Shown piece by piece: positions 34,901 to 44,476 of a DNA stretch of 64,000 nucleotides; the stretch's first letter is position 1, and each line of letters starts with the position of its first letter. The position numbers and the translations under genes were made by a program. Source of the stretch: Streptococcus gallolyticus (lineage in GTDB: Bacteria > Bacillota > Bacilli > Lactobacillales > Streptococcaceae); contig JAIMFC010000008.1 in NCBI GenBank assembly GCA_019794795.1, positions 62,001-126,000 on the forward strand, given 5' to 3'. Under the pieces are notes generated by a model. That model was given only the letters and a program-made list of their open reading frames with translations, was not told where the DNA came from and ran no database searches.

Positions 34901-35923
34901 ATGAAAGTAATTGCTTTGGGGGAGGTTTTGTTACGGCTTTCTACGCCTGAGCACCTCTGCTTGTCACAAACTCATCTGCTGGAGTCCCAATTTGGTGGAT
35001 CGGAGTTAAATGTTCTAGGTGATTTGGCACATTTGGGTCTAGAGACAGCTATGGTAACTCGTTTGCCAGATAACGCCATTGGACAGGTGTGTAAAAATTT
35101 CATTGGTTCGCATGGAGTGGGGACAGATTATGTCGAACTCGCTGGGCCGCGTTTAGGTTTGTACTTTTATGAGCGGGGCTTTGCTTTTCGTCCCAATCAG
35201 ATTACCTATGATCGTGCAGGCTCAGCTTTTTCAGAGCTAGGAGCAGGTCAGATTGACTGGAAAGAGATTTTTTATGGGGCAAATTGGTTTCATGTGAGTG
35301 GCATTACACCAGCCCTCAATCAAGATTGCTTTGCCCTGACCTTAGAAGCGATGCAAATGGCTAAAAAAATGGGGCTAACCGTTAGTCTAGATTTGAACTA
35401 TCGAGAAAGCTTATGGTCGTCTTTTGAGGAAGCAAGGAAATCTTTGTCACAACTTGCTTACCACACAGATATTTGTATCGGATTGGAACCCCTGAGTTTA
35501 CCTGGGCAGGATGGCCAAGATTGGAAGGATGAGGTTGGTTTTACGTGGCCTTATGATAATAAAGAGCTCTTGCTAGAGGCGCTGGAAAAATTGAGACAGA
35601 CCTATGGATTTAAGAAGATTGCCTTTACCCAGCGTCAATTGGAAAATAATCTCTACCGATTGAAGGCTTTTCTCTACAGCCAAGAAGGTTTGGAAGAAAC
35701 AGATGATGTTGAGACCTATGCCCTGGACCGTGTTGGAACAGGAGATGCTTTTACAGCAGGAATTATTTATGGTTATCAGATGGGAAAAATAGATGCCGAC
35801 ATCTTAAAAATAGGCATGGCTTCCTTTGTGTACAAACATACCATTGAAGGTGATATCAGCCTTCTAAATACCTCTCAGTTGGAAAGATTATTGGGAGAGT
35901 ATTCACAGGAAATTAGTCGATAA
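34901..35923 (+). CDS. kdgK: 2-keto-3-deoxygluconate kinase
   Basis: A PfkB-family kinase (340 residues). The sugar-side motif is QFGGSELNVLGDLAHLG and the catalytic DRVGTGDAFTAGI has the base Asp. It phosphorylates KDG to KDPG, the substrate of the aldolase at 40451. First gene after the operator-controlled promoter and co-transcribed with uidA. Confidence 0.92.
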   Translation: MKVIALGEVLLRLSTPEHLCLSQTHLLESQFGGSELNVLGDLAHLGLETAMVTRLPDNAIGQVCKNFIGSHGVGTDYVELAGPRLGLYFYERGFAFRPNQITYDRAGSAFSELGAGQIDWKEIFYGANWFHVSGITPALNQDCFALTLEAMQMAKKMGLTVSLDLNYRESLWSSFEEARKSLSQLAYHTDICIGLEPLSLPGQDGQDWKDEVGFTWPYDNKELLLEALEKLRQTYGFKKIAFTQRQLENNLYRLKAFLYSQEGLEETDDVETYALDRVGTGDAFTAGIIYGYQMGKIDADILKIGMASFVYKHTIEGDISLLNTSQLERLLGEYSQEISR

Positions 35924-35947
35924 TATATTTATTAAAAGGAGAAAAAT

Positions 35948-37762
35948 ATGTTGTATCCACAATTATCAAACAGTCGAAAATTATTTGATCTCAATGGTCT
36001 TTGGGATTTTAAGCAAGGGAATTATCAACCTACAACTGAATCTCGTTTGGCGGATGAAGAAGGTGCGTAATGGATGACAGTACCAACATCTTTCAATGAT
36101 GTTTTGGTAGAGACGGAGAAACGCCTTTTTGTAGGAGATAACTGGTATGAGCGCCAGGTGGATGTTCCAGCCGTGGGTACTCAAGAAGAATTGGTTTTAC
36201 GTTTTGGTTCCGTTACTCACCATGCTAAAGTCTATATTAACGGACAATTTTTAGTGGAACACAAGGGTGGCTTCACACCGTTTGAGGCAGTGATTCCGCG
36301 TGAATTTTACCAAGAAGATAGCCTTAAAATCTCTATCTGTGCTAATAATGAACTAAATTATACAACCTTGCCAGTCGGAAATTATTTTGAAAAAGTAAAT
36401 GAAGATGGGACAATTACGAAACAAGTAGCTGAAAACTTTGACTTTTTCAACTATGCAGGTATTCATCGTCCAATCAAGCTCTACACACGTCCGATTCAAC
36501 ATATTGAAGACATCGTAGTGACCTATGAGTTGAATGAAGACTTGACACAGGCTGCTCTATCTATTGCAGTAGAAACGAGTCAGGCTGATGCAGACATTCA
36601 CATTCAAATCTTAGACCAAGATGGAAAAGTAGTAGCTGAAGCGACGGACGGTCATGCAGAGCTTGAGCAGGTTCAACTCTGGCAACCTCTTGCTGCCTAT
36701 CTCTATACAGCTCGGGTGGAATTGTTTGAAGATGGTCAGTTGATTGACCGATATGACCAGACTTTTGGTGTGCGTGAAGTGAAAGTAGAAAATAATCAAT
36801 TTTTGATTAACCGTCAGCCATTTTACTTCAAAGGTTTTGGGAAACACGAAGATACTTTTATCAACGGTCGTGGTCTCAATGAAGCAGCCAACCTGATGGA
36901 CTTGAATTTGCTGAAGAAAATTGGTGCCAACTCATTCCGCACCTCTCACTATCCATACTCAGAAGAAATGATGCGTTTGGCAGACCGTTTGGGAATTGTG
37001 GTCATTGAAGAAGTACCCGCAGTTGGTCTCATGCAAAACTTCACAGCAGCTATCAACAGTATGCTTGGACAAGCAGCTGAAAAAGTCAATACCTGGGATG
37101 TCATGAAGACAAAAGAAGCGCATGAACTAGCTATCCGTGAACTGGTAAAACGAGATAAAAATTATGCTTCAGTTGTTATGTGGGTAGTGGCCAACGAGCC
37201 TGCTACTAACGAAGAAGGAGCGCGTGAGTACTTTGAGCCACTTATCCAGCTTTATCGTGACTTGGACCCACAAAAACGTCCAGTGACCTTGGTGAATATC
37301 ATGACAGCGCCACCACAAGTGGAGAAAGTAGCAGACCTCTTGGATGTTATTTGCTTGAACCGTTATTACGGTTGGTATATCAACCATTATGATTTGGAAA
37401 GTGCGAAGAAAGCCATGGTGGAGGAACTGGAAGAATGGCACCGTCGCTATCCAGATAAACCAATCATGTTTACAGAATATGGTGCAGATACCATTACTGG
37501 CTACCACTCACTTTGGGATGTGCCTTATACAGAAGAATTCCAGTGCGCTTACTATGAAATGAATCATCAAGTATTTGATACTCTGCCTTATTTCGTGGGA
37601 GAACAAGTCTGGAATTTTGCAGACTTTGAGACAAATGTGAACTTGATTCGAATCAAAGGAAATCATAAAGGTCTCTTTACGCGTAGCCGCGAACCAAAAC
37701 AAGTTGTGAAACTTTTCAAAGAGCGTTGGAATGCTATTCCAAACTTTGGCTACAAGTCTTAA
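35948..37762 (+). pseudogene. uidA: Beta-glucuronidase (GH2) with in-frame stop at codon 41
   Basis: ATG 35948 has AAAGGAG upstream and gives MLYPQLSNSRKLFDLNGLWDF, the normal GH2 start. TAA at 36068-36070 then interrupts the frame, which continues unbroken as WMTVPTSFNDV and to 37762. Downstream, the GH2 sugar-binding, sandwich and TIM-barrel domains are intact. Acid/base Glu lies in VVANEP and the nucleophile Glu in MFTEYGAD. An ATG three bases after the stop (36074) could allow reinitiation, giving a 562-residue protein that lacks about 42 residues of the first domain. The enzyme would free glucuronate from host glucuronides. Confidence 0.8.
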
Positions 37763-37771
37763 TGTTAATTG

Positions 37772-37798
37772 GAGCTGGGAGTATTTCCAGCTCTTTTT
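37772..37798 (+). terminator. Terminator after uidA
   Basis: The perfect 7-bp stem GAGCTGG/CCAGCTC has an 8-base loop and five T. Confidence 0.85.
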
Positions 37799-37844
37799 AA
37801 TAACTAGTTGGTAAGGTAGTTGGAGAACAGGCTCTGATATCATT

Positions 37845-37879
37845 TTCATTTTGAAAAAATGAATGATTTGACTTATAAT
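37845..37879 (+). promoter_or_regulatory. Promoter of the GntR gene with overlapping inverted repeat
   Basis: TTGAAA (37851-37856), 17 bases, TATAAT (37874-37879). The perfect inverted repeat TTCATTTT-GAA-AAAATGAA (37845-37863) covers the -35, a likely autoregulation site. Confidence 0.7.
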
Positions 37880-37909
37880 GGTATAGGATGAAAGAAGGAG
37901 GAAGAGAAG

Positions 37910-38578
37910 ATGAGCCAAACATTGACAGATCAAGTAGCAGATAAATTGGTTCAGTATATTTTAGATAATCATGTAGAGGTCGGAGATAAACTGCCTAACG
38001 AATACGAATTGGCCTCTATTTTGGCGGTGAGTAGAAGTACGGTACGTGAAGCAGTCCGCCGTTTGACAGCACGTAATATCTTGGAGGTACGACAAGGTTC
38101 AGGTACTTATCTTAGTAGTAAACGTGGGGTGGCTGATGATCCGCTAGGTTTTTCCTTTATTAAAGATAGTTATAAATTAACACTTGATCTCTTTGAAATT
38201 CGTCTGCTTTTAGAGCCGCAAGTAGCAGCTATGGCAGCACAAAATGGAAGTCCGGAACAATGCCAGCAGTTGAAAGAAATTGTAGAAGAAATTGAAAAAT
38301 CCTACGATCGTGGAGATACGAATCATATTGAGTTAGATGTTCAACTTCATGCATTGTTAGCGAAAATGAGTGGGAATTTGGCTATTGATAGCCTTTTACC
38401 AGTTATCCACCAGTCTATTATCCTGATCAATGATAATATTGCGTCAGAAGAGTTGAAACACGAAAGTCAACTACAGCACCGTAAAATTTTAGAAGCAATC
38501 CTAGAACGTGATAGTATCAAGGCTTCGCGTGCCATGTTGACTCATATTCTCCAAGTGAGCTCTGCTTTTGAAAAATAA
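37910..38578 (+). CDS. GntR/FadR-family regulator of glucuronate catabolism
   Basis: The 222-residue protein has an N-terminal winged helix (about 8-75, VGDKLPNEYELASILAVSRS then TVREAVRRL). The C-terminal all-helical FCD ligand domain (about 95-215) has the metal-site pattern around ELDVQLHALLA and the late HRKILEAI. Similar proteins (UxuR, KdgR types) sense hexuronate intermediates. It lies between the uidA and transporter units and probably binds TCATCNGATGA. Confidence 0.88.
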   Translation: MSQTLTDQVADKLVQYILDNHVEVGDKLPNEYELASILAVSRSTVREAVRRLTARNILEVRQGSGTYLSSKRGVADDPLGFSFIKDSYKLTLDLFEIRLLLEPQVAAMAAQNGSPEQCQQLKEIVEEIEKSYDRGDTNHIELDVQLHALLAKMSGNLAIDSLLPVIHQSIILINDNIASEELKHESQLQHRKILEAILERDSIKASRAMLTHILQVSSAFEK

Positions 38579-38585
38579 ACCAGTG

Positions 38586-38611
38586 AATCCTAGAATGCTC
38601 TAGGGTTTTTC
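38586..38611 (+). terminator. Terminator after the GntR gene
   Basis: The arms AATCCTAGA and TCTAGGGTT pair around ATGC with one G-T pair, then T. Confidence 0.75.
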
Positions 38612-38622
38612 ATTTTGCTAAA

Positions 38623-38633
38623 TCATTAGATGA
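38623..38633. promoter_or_regulatory. TCATCNGATGA-like site upstream of the transporter operon
   Basis: TCATTAGATGA differs from the operator at one base. It is one of three such words within 165 bases upstream of the transporter gene. Confidence 0.5.
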
Positions 38634-38712
38634 ATCACACATAAATGATAAGATGACTTGATGGATATAGGGACGTATATTGTAAAAAAACACCTTATAA
38701 TTGAAAAAAAGC

Positions 38713-38741
38713 TTGACAAGTCATCTGATGAATTATATACT
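38713..38741 (+). promoter_or_regulatory. Promoter and operator of the glucuronate transport/catabolic operon
   Basis: A consensus TTGACA (38713-38718), a 17-base spacer and TATACT (38736-38741). The operator TCATCTGATGA is at 38721-38731, inside the spacer. A further site, TCATATGATGA, is at 38773-38783. Confidence 0.85.
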
Positions 38742-38747
38742 TATAAT

Positions 38748-38761
38748 GTAAAACGTTTTCA
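38748..38761. promoter_or_regulatory. cre-like site downstream of the glucuronate promoter
   Basis: GTAAAACGTTTTCA keeps the AAAACGTTTT core of a cre and deviates at the first two bases. It lies at the transcription start, a repressing position for CcpA. Confidence 0.5.
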
Positions 38762-38824
38762 AAAAATAAAAGTCATATGATGATTACTAAGGAATCTAAT
38801 AATACTATTTAGGAGGATACTCAA

Positions 38825-40369
38825 ATGAGTACAAAGACAGATCGTAGCGAGCAAATTAGCTACAACCGTGCTAAGTTATGGCAAATTATTATGTTCGCTG
38901 CCAATAACACATCAACTAATATTTATTTGGTGGCTTTTAGTTTTGTAACCTACTTTTCTACCGGTATCTTGGGATTGGCTGCGTTATTTGTTAGTCAGTT
39001 AATGGGATACATTCGTATCTTTGATGGAATTATTGATCCGACAATCGGGGTCATTATTGATAAAACAGAAACAAAATTTGGTAAATATCGTCCTATCCTA
39101 GTGTTGGGGAATGTGATTACTGCCTTGTCATTTATTTTCCTTTTTAACATTCATCATTTTGGTAAAGGCATGACAATGCCGTTGTTTATCATTGCTCTCA
39201 TTATCCATAAAATTGGTTATTCACTGCAACAAACCATTACCAAAGCTGGACAAACAGCCTTGACAAATGATCCAAAACAACGTCCAATTTTCAACATTGC
39301 TGACGGTGTTATGACAGCTATTCTTTTCTCTGGTAGTCAAATTGCTATTTCTGGATATTTGATTAAAAAACATGGTGGTTTCAATGAAGCTTTCTTCTAT
39401 GAGTTGACGTGGGCTGTCATCATTATTTCAGCAGTGCTTGCCATCGTTGCTATTATTGGTATCTGGCAAAAAGATAATCCTAAATACTTTGGTCTCGGTG
39501 AAGAAAAAACTCAAAAAACCGCTCTTAAGGATTATTGGAAAGTTATCAAGGGTAATAAGCCTTTACAAGTTTTATCTATTTCAGCAGCCTTGGTTAAATT
39601 TATTGCTCAATTGATGACGGATGCTGTTGTAACAGTTATGTTGTTCGGTATCTTGTTTGGTAACTATGCCTTGTCAGGTGTCATTTCTCTATTAATGATT
39701 GTTCCAAACGTATTAGTCATCACTTTTTTATCAGGTTTGGCTCGACGTAAAGGTTTGCGTAAAGCTTACATCACCGCACTTCAAGTGGGTATTGTGGGTC
39801 TTACTGGTCTTGGTCTTCTTTTGAACCAAGCGACACCAGGTAGCCTTGATTTTCAAAAATGGGGTCTCTTCTCAGTAGTATTCGTTGTCTTGTATGCTAT
39901 CGGACGTTACTTCATCAGTTCACCTTCAGCTTTGGTATTGACAATGGGTGCGGATATCTCTGACTATGAAACATCTGTATCTGGACGCTACGTTTCTGGT
40001 ATGATTGGAACAATCTTCTCATTCACAGACTCAATTGCTTCATCATTTGCTCCGATGGTTGTTGGTTTTGTATTGGCAGCTATTGGATTTACAAAAGGTT
40101 ACCCAACTGCTGAGACAGCTCTTACACCATCTCTGAAGATGGCTACATTGGCCTTGGTAGTTATTATCCCAGTTGTTTTTGCTACAATCTCTCTTATCTT
40201 GATGAAGTTCTACAAATTGGACCGCGAAGAGATGATTCGTATTCAAGAAAAAATCCAAGTCATGAAAGCAGCGCGTGACGAAGAACGTGTTCGCGATATT
40301 GCTAAAAATGTTCCATTGACAGACATGGACTATGTTGATGTAACGAAATACCCTATTAATCATGAGTAA
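38825..40369 (+). CDS. GPH-family hexuronide/glucuronide:cation symporter
   Basis: A 514-residue protein with about twelve membrane helices. The GPH signature FDGIIDPTIGVIIDKTETKFGKYRP follows helix 2, and the cytoplasmic loop FGLGEEKTQKTALKDYWKVI is in the middle. The C-terminal tail of about 50 charged residues is cytoplasmic. It is the predicted uptake route for glucuronate or glucuronides, given the downstream uxaC, uxuA and uxuB and the upstream uidA. Confidence 0.9.
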   Translation: MSTKTDRSEQISYNRAKLWQIIMFAANNTSTNIYLVAFSFVTYFSTGILGLAALFVSQLMGYIRIFDGIIDPTIGVIIDKTETKFGKYRPILVLGNVITALSFIFLFNIHHFGKGMTMPLFIIALIIHKIGYSLQQTITKAGQTALTNDPKQRPIFNIADGVMTAILFSGSQIAISGYLIKKHGGFNEAFFYELTWAVIIISAVLAIVAIIGIWQKDNPKYFGLGEEKTQKTALKDYWKVIKGNKPLQVLSISAALVKFIAQLMTDAVVTVMLFGILFGNYALSGVISLLMIVPNVLVITFLSGLARRKGLRKAYITALQVGIVGLTGLGLLLNQATPGSLDFQKWGLFSVVFVVLYAIGRYFISSPSALVLTMGADISDYETSVSGRYVSGMIGTIFSFTDSIASSFAPMVVGFVLAAIGFTKGYPTAETALTPSLKMATLALVVIIPVVFATISLILMKFYKLDREEMIRIQEKIQVMKAARDEERVRDIAKNVPLTDMDYVDVTKYPINHE

Positions 40370-40376
40370 GTAGTAG

Positions 40377-40405
40377 GTAAAAACAATGTCCGTCCTTGTT
40401 TTTAC
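40377..40405 (+). terminator. Intercistronic hairpin between transporter and kdgA
   Basis: The perfect 10-bp stem GTAAAAACAA/TTGTTTTTAC has a 9-base loop. No long T-run follows, so it may be an attenuator or mRNA-stabilising hairpin. Confidence 0.5.
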
Positions 40406-40450
40406 TGCTTTCATTTGATAATCATTCTATGTATGAGAAAAGGAGAACAG

Positions 40451-41071
40451 ATGCTAAATCAATTAAAGAAGAATTATGCTTTTGCAGTTGTGCGTGGGAA
40501 AACTGCACAGGATGCTTTGGAAATTTCACGTCATGCCATCCAAGGTGGAATTAAAAATATTGAAATTACGTTTTCAACCCCAAATGCAACCGATGTGATT
40601 AAGACCTTGTTGGAAGAATATGCTTCAGATGCAACAGTGGTTATTGGTGCAGGGACAGTGATGACTGTTGATTTGGCGAAAGAGGCGATTTTGGCTGGAG
40701 CTCAATTTTTAGTTAGTCCTCACTTTTCTCAAGCTATTCAAGATATTGCACAAAAACATGACTGTCCATATTTCCCGGGTTGTGCAACAGCGACAGAGAT
40801 TGTAACAGCCATGGAAGCGGGCTGTCCGATTATCAAGCTATTCCCAGGTGGGCAGTTAGGAACTGGTTTTATCAAAGACATTCACGGACCGATTCCAGAG
40901 GTTGATCTCATGCCATCAGGTGGCGTTTCTATTGAAAATGTAGCCGAGTGGAAGAAGGTTGGTGCCTGTGCAGTTGGTGTTGGCTCAGCCTTGTCAGCCA
41001 AAGTTACAACAGAAGGCTATGAAAGTGTAACAGCATTTGCCAAAGAATTTATGAAAGCAGTGGAGGGATAA
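40451..41071 (+). CDS. kdgA: KDPG aldolase (2-dehydro-3-deoxyphosphogluconate aldolase)
   Basis: A class I aldolase of 206 residues: early FAVVRGKTAQDA, the IEITFSTPNA strand carrying the catalytic Glu, GAGTVMT, and the Schiff-base Lys in CPIIKLFPGG. It splits KDPG to pyruvate and glyceraldehyde-3-P. The start is set by AGGAGA before ATG 40451. The next gene begins two bases later. Confidence 0.94.
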   Translation: MLNQLKKNYAFAVVRGKTAQDALEISRHAIQGGIKNIEITFSTPNATDVIKTLLEEYASDATVVIGAGTVMTVDLAKEAILAGAQFLVSPHFSQAIQDIAQKHDCPYFPGCATATEIVTAMEAGCPIIKLFPGGQLGTGFIKDIHGPIPEVDLMPSGGVSIENVAEWKKVGACAVGVGSALSAKVTTEGYESVTAFAKEFMKAVEG

Positions 41072-41072
41072 A

Positions 41073-42476
41073 ATGGCTTTTAATGATGAACATTTTATGT
41101 TGAAAAATGCAGCAGGGAAAGATTTGTACCAAGTAGCTAAGGAACAGCCAATTTATGATTTTCACTGTCACTTGGATCCACAAGCTATTTTTGAAGATAA
41201 ACCTTATGAAAATATCGTTGATTTGTGGTTGGATGGTGATCATTACAAATGGCGTCTCATGCGTGCAAATGGTGTGCCTGAAAATCTGATTACAGGTGAT
41301 GCTAGCAAGGAAGACCGTTTCCGTGTTTGGGCTGAAACGGTTGGACGTGCTTGGGGTAATCCTCTTTATCACTGGACAGCTTTGGAATTAAAAAATGTAT
41401 TTGGTATCAGCCAAGTCTTGACTGGCCAGAACTGGAAGGAAATTTATGACCGTTGTAATGCGGTTTTAGTTGAAAAGAAAATAGGTCCTCGTTACCTCTT
41501 GGAATTGTCAAATGTACGTTTTGTTGGCACAACGGACCATCCTTTAGATGACCTAACATGGCACCAAAAAATTGCAGCAGATGACACTATTTCCATCAAT
41601 GTTGCTCCAACGTTTAGACCAGATGAAGCTTTTGTAGAGCATGCTAACTTTGCTGGATTTACAAAAGCCCTTGCTGCTAAGACAGATACTGAAATTTTAC
41701 GTTTTGCTGATTTTATTGCTGCCATGCGCCAACGAGTTGCTTATTTTGCTCAACATGGAGCGCAAGCAACGGATATTAGTTTAGGAACGATTTCTTTTGT
41801 AGAATACAGTCAGGAAAATTTGGACCGTATTTTAGCAAAAGCTTTACAGGGACAAGTTTTGAGCACTGAGGAAATTGCGGAGTGGCAAACTGGTATTTAC
41901 CGTGAGCTCTGCAAGGTTTACCATGAGTTTGGTCTGGTCACTCAGATTCACTTTGGTGCGGTGCGCAATGCCCACTCAAAACTCTTTAGTCAGTTAGGAC
42001 CTGACAGTGGCTTCGACTCGATGGGCGACCAAACTGGTCTGGCTCATAATTTGAACCGATTCTTGGATAGTTTGGCCAAAGAAAATTGCTTACCGAAGAT
42101 GGTTCTCTTCAATCTTAATCCAGCCTACAATGCTGTTTTAGCCAATACAGTTGCTAATTTCCAAGCGAATGAAGAAGGAATAAAGTCAAAAATCCAATTT
42201 GGTGCTGGCTGGTGGTTCAATGATACAAAATTAGGTATGATTGACCAGATGAATCACTATGCAGAACAGGGCATGTTTGCCAATTTTATCGGTATGTTGA
42301 CAGATTCACGTTCTTTCATGTCTTTCCAACGACATGATTATTTCCGCCGCATTCTATGTAGCCACATTGGTCAATGGATTGAAGACGAAGAAATTCCAAA
42401 TGATACCGAAGCTCTAGCACAACTGATTGCAGATATTTGCTACAATAACGCAGAAACATTTTTTCAACACAAGTAA
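41073..42476 (+). CDS. uxaC: Glucuronate isomerase
   Basis: An amidohydrolase-fold enzyme (467 residues) with the metal site YDFHCHLDP near residue 31 and VRNAHSKLF. It converts D-glucuronate to D-fructuronate. Confidence 0.96.
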   Translation: MAFNDEHFMLKNAAGKDLYQVAKEQPIYDFHCHLDPQAIFEDKPYENIVDLWLDGDHYKWRLMRANGVPENLITGDASKEDRFRVWAETVGRAWGNPLYHWTALELKNVFGISQVLTGQNWKEIYDRCNAVLVEKKIGPRYLLELSNVRFVGTTDHPLDDLTWHQKIAADDTISINVAPTFRPDEAFVEHANFAGFTKALAAKTDTEILRFADFIAAMRQRVAYFAQHGAQATDISLGTISFVEYSQENLDRILAKALQGQVLSTEEIAEWQTGIYRELCKVYHEFGLVTQIHFGAVRNAHSKLFSQLGPDSGFDSMGDQTGLAHNLNRFLDSLAKENCLPKMVLFNLNPAYNAVLANTVANFQANEEGIKSKIQFGAGWWFNDTKLGMIDQMNHYAEQGMFANFIGMLTDSRSFMSFQRHDYFRRILCSHIGQWIEDEEIPNDTEALAQLIADICYNNAETFFQHK

Positions 42477-42490
42477 GGGAGACTATAAAG

Positions 42491-43585
42491 ATGAAAATGT
42501 CCTTTCGTTGGTACGGGAAAAAAGATCCCGTCACATTAGAAGAAATCAAGGCAATTCCAGGAATGCAAGGAATTGTAACAGCCGTGTATGATGTTCCAGT
42601 CGGTCAAGCTTGGCCACTTGAAAATATCCTTGAATTGAAACGTATGGTCGAAGAGGCTGGTCTAGAAATTTCAGTGATTGAGTCTATTCCTGTCCATGAA
42701 GATATCAAGCAAGGAAAACCAAATCGTGATGAATTGATTGAAAATTATAAGACATCTATTAAAAATGTGGGTGCTGCAGGCATTCCAGTAGTATGTTACA
42801 ATTTTATGCCTGTTTTTGACTGGACACGGTCAGACCTCAATCATCCATTGCCAGACGGTTCAACATCGCTTGCCTTCCTCAAATCAGATTTGGCAGGAGT
42901 TGATCCTGTAGCAGATGACTTGAACTTACCTGGTTGGGATTCTTCTTACTCAAAAGAAGAAATGAAGGCTATTATTGAAAATTATCGCCAAAATATTTCT
43001 GAAGAAGATTTGTGGGAAAATCTGGAATATTTCATCAAAGCTATCATGCCAACGGCAGAGGCTGCTGGTGTAAAAATGGCTATTCACCCAGATGACCCAC
43101 CGTACGGTATCTTCGGACTTCCACGTATCATTACAGATCAGGAAGCTGTTGAGCGTTTCTTGGACATCTATGATTCAGAAAATAACGGTATTACCATGTG
43201 TGTTGGTTCCTACGCATCTGATCCTAAAAACGATGTCCTAGCTATGACAGAGTATGCTTTAAAACGCAACCGTATCAACTTTATGCATACACGTAATGTT
43301 ACGGCTGGTGATTGGGGATTCCAAGAAACAGCGCACTTGTCTTCCGCGGGTGATATTGATATGAATGCGGTAGTGAAGCTCTTGGTTGATTACGATTGGC
43401 AAGGTACTTTGCGCCCAGACCATGGACGTCGTATCTGGGGAGATCAGACGAAGACCCCTGGCTATGGCTTATATGATCGTGCTTTAGGAGCGACTTATTT
43501 CAATGGCCTCTATGAAGCAAATATGAGAGCCGCTGGGAAAACACCTGATTTTGGTATTAAAGTTAAAACAGTTGGAACAAAATAA
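42491..43585 (+). CDS. uxuA: Mannonate dehydratase
   Basis: A TIM-barrel enzyme of 364 residues: MKMSFRWYGKKDPVTLEEIK at the start, MAIHPDDPPYGIFGLPRI and FMHTRNV in the metal and substrate site, and LRPDHGRRIWG. It dehydrates D-mannonate to 2-keto-3-deoxygluconate. Confidence 0.97.
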   Translation: MKMSFRWYGKKDPVTLEEIKAIPGMQGIVTAVYDVPVGQAWPLENILELKRMVEEAGLEISVIESIPVHEDIKQGKPNRDELIENYKTSIKNVGAAGIPVVCYNFMPVFDWTRSDLNHPLPDGSTSLAFLKSDLAGVDPVADDLNLPGWDSSYSKEEMKAIIENYRQNISEEDLWENLEYFIKAIMPTAEAAGVKMAIHPDDPPYGIFGLPRIITDQEAVERFLDIYDSENNGITMCVGSYASDPKNDVLAMTEYALKRNRINFMHTRNVTAGDWGFQETAHLSSAGDIDMNAVVKLLVDYDWQGTLRPDHGRRIWGDQTKTPGYGLYDRALGATYFNGLYEANMRAAGKTPDFGIKVKTVGTK

Positions 43586-43622
43586 TCGTTACGGGAAATA
43601 AATAGAAGAAAGAGGTTTACAA

Positions 43623-44465
43623 ATGGCAGTAACATATGATTTTAAAGATAAGGTAGTTGTGTTGACAGGTGCAGGTGGTGTCTTGATTGGTCAATTTGCA
43701 GAAGAGTATGCTAAAGCAGGGGCTAAAGTGGCACTCTTGGATTTGAACTTGGACGCAGCACAAGCCAAAGCTGATGCGATTGTAGCCACTGGTGGTGTAG
43801 CAAAAGCTTACAAGACCAATGTTCTCGATAAGGAAAATCTCGAAGAAGTCAAAGAAGCTGTTGTAGCAGACCTTGGTCCAGTTGATATTTTGATTAACGG
43901 TGCAGGTGGAAATTCACCAAAAGCAACTACAGATAATGAATTTCATTTGGTTGATCTGCCAGAAGAAACAAAATCTTTCTTTGATTTGGACGAATCAGGT
44001 ATTCAGTTTGTTTTCAACTTAAACTTCCTTGGGACCCTGCTTCCAACCCAAGTGTTTGCTAAAGATATGGTGGGGTGTCCAGGTGCCAATATCCTGAACA
44101 TTTCTTCTATGAATGGCTTTACACCTTTGACAAAAATTCCAGCTTACTCAGGAGCTAAGGCTGCCATTTCAAACTTTACACAATGGTTGGCAGTGCATTT
44201 CTCACAAGTTGGAGTACGTGTTAATGCTATTGCACCAGGCTTCCTCGTATCAAATCAAAACCGTGATTTGTTATTTGAAAGCGACCATAAAACTTTGAAA
44301 CCTCGTGGTGAGAAAATTATTCGCAACACCCCAATGGCGCGTTTCGGTGAAGCAGGCGAATTAATGGGCGGTGTCTTTTATCTGACAGATCAAGAGACTG
44401 CAAGCTTTGTGACAGGAGTTGTTCTTCCGATTGACGGTGGCTTCTCAGCCTACTCAGGTGTCTAG
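43623..44465 (+). CDS. uxuB: SDR-type fructuronate reductase (D-mannonate oxidoreductase)
   Basis: A short-chain dehydrogenase (280 residues). The NAD loop is VLTGAGGVLIG, with NGAGGN and the catalytic Ser and YSGAK (Tyr-x-x-x-Lys). It is the SDR form seen in Bacillus, not the larger MtlD-type UxuB of E. coli. It reduces fructuronate to mannonate, between UxaC and UxuA in the pathway. Confidence 0.9.
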   Translation: MAVTYDFKDKVVVLTGAGGVLIGQFAEEYAKAGAKVALLDLNLDAAQAKADAIVATGGVAKAYKTNVLDKENLEEVKEAVVADLGPVDILINGAGGNSPKATTDNEFHLVDLPEETKSFFDLDESGIQFVFNLNFLGTLLPTQVFAKDMVGCPGANILNISSMNGFTPLTKIPAYSGAKAAISNFTQWLAVHFSQVGVRVNAIAPGFLVSNQNRDLLFESDHKTLKPRGEKIIRNTPMARFGEAGELMGGVFYLTDQETASFVTGVVLPIDGGFSAYSGV

Positions 44466-44476
44466 CGAGGTCCTTT

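Noticed and set aside
36068..36070. Stop codon in uidA read as a recoded amino acid
   Set aside because: TAA is not used for selenocysteine or pyrrolysine, and no recoding hairpin was seen.
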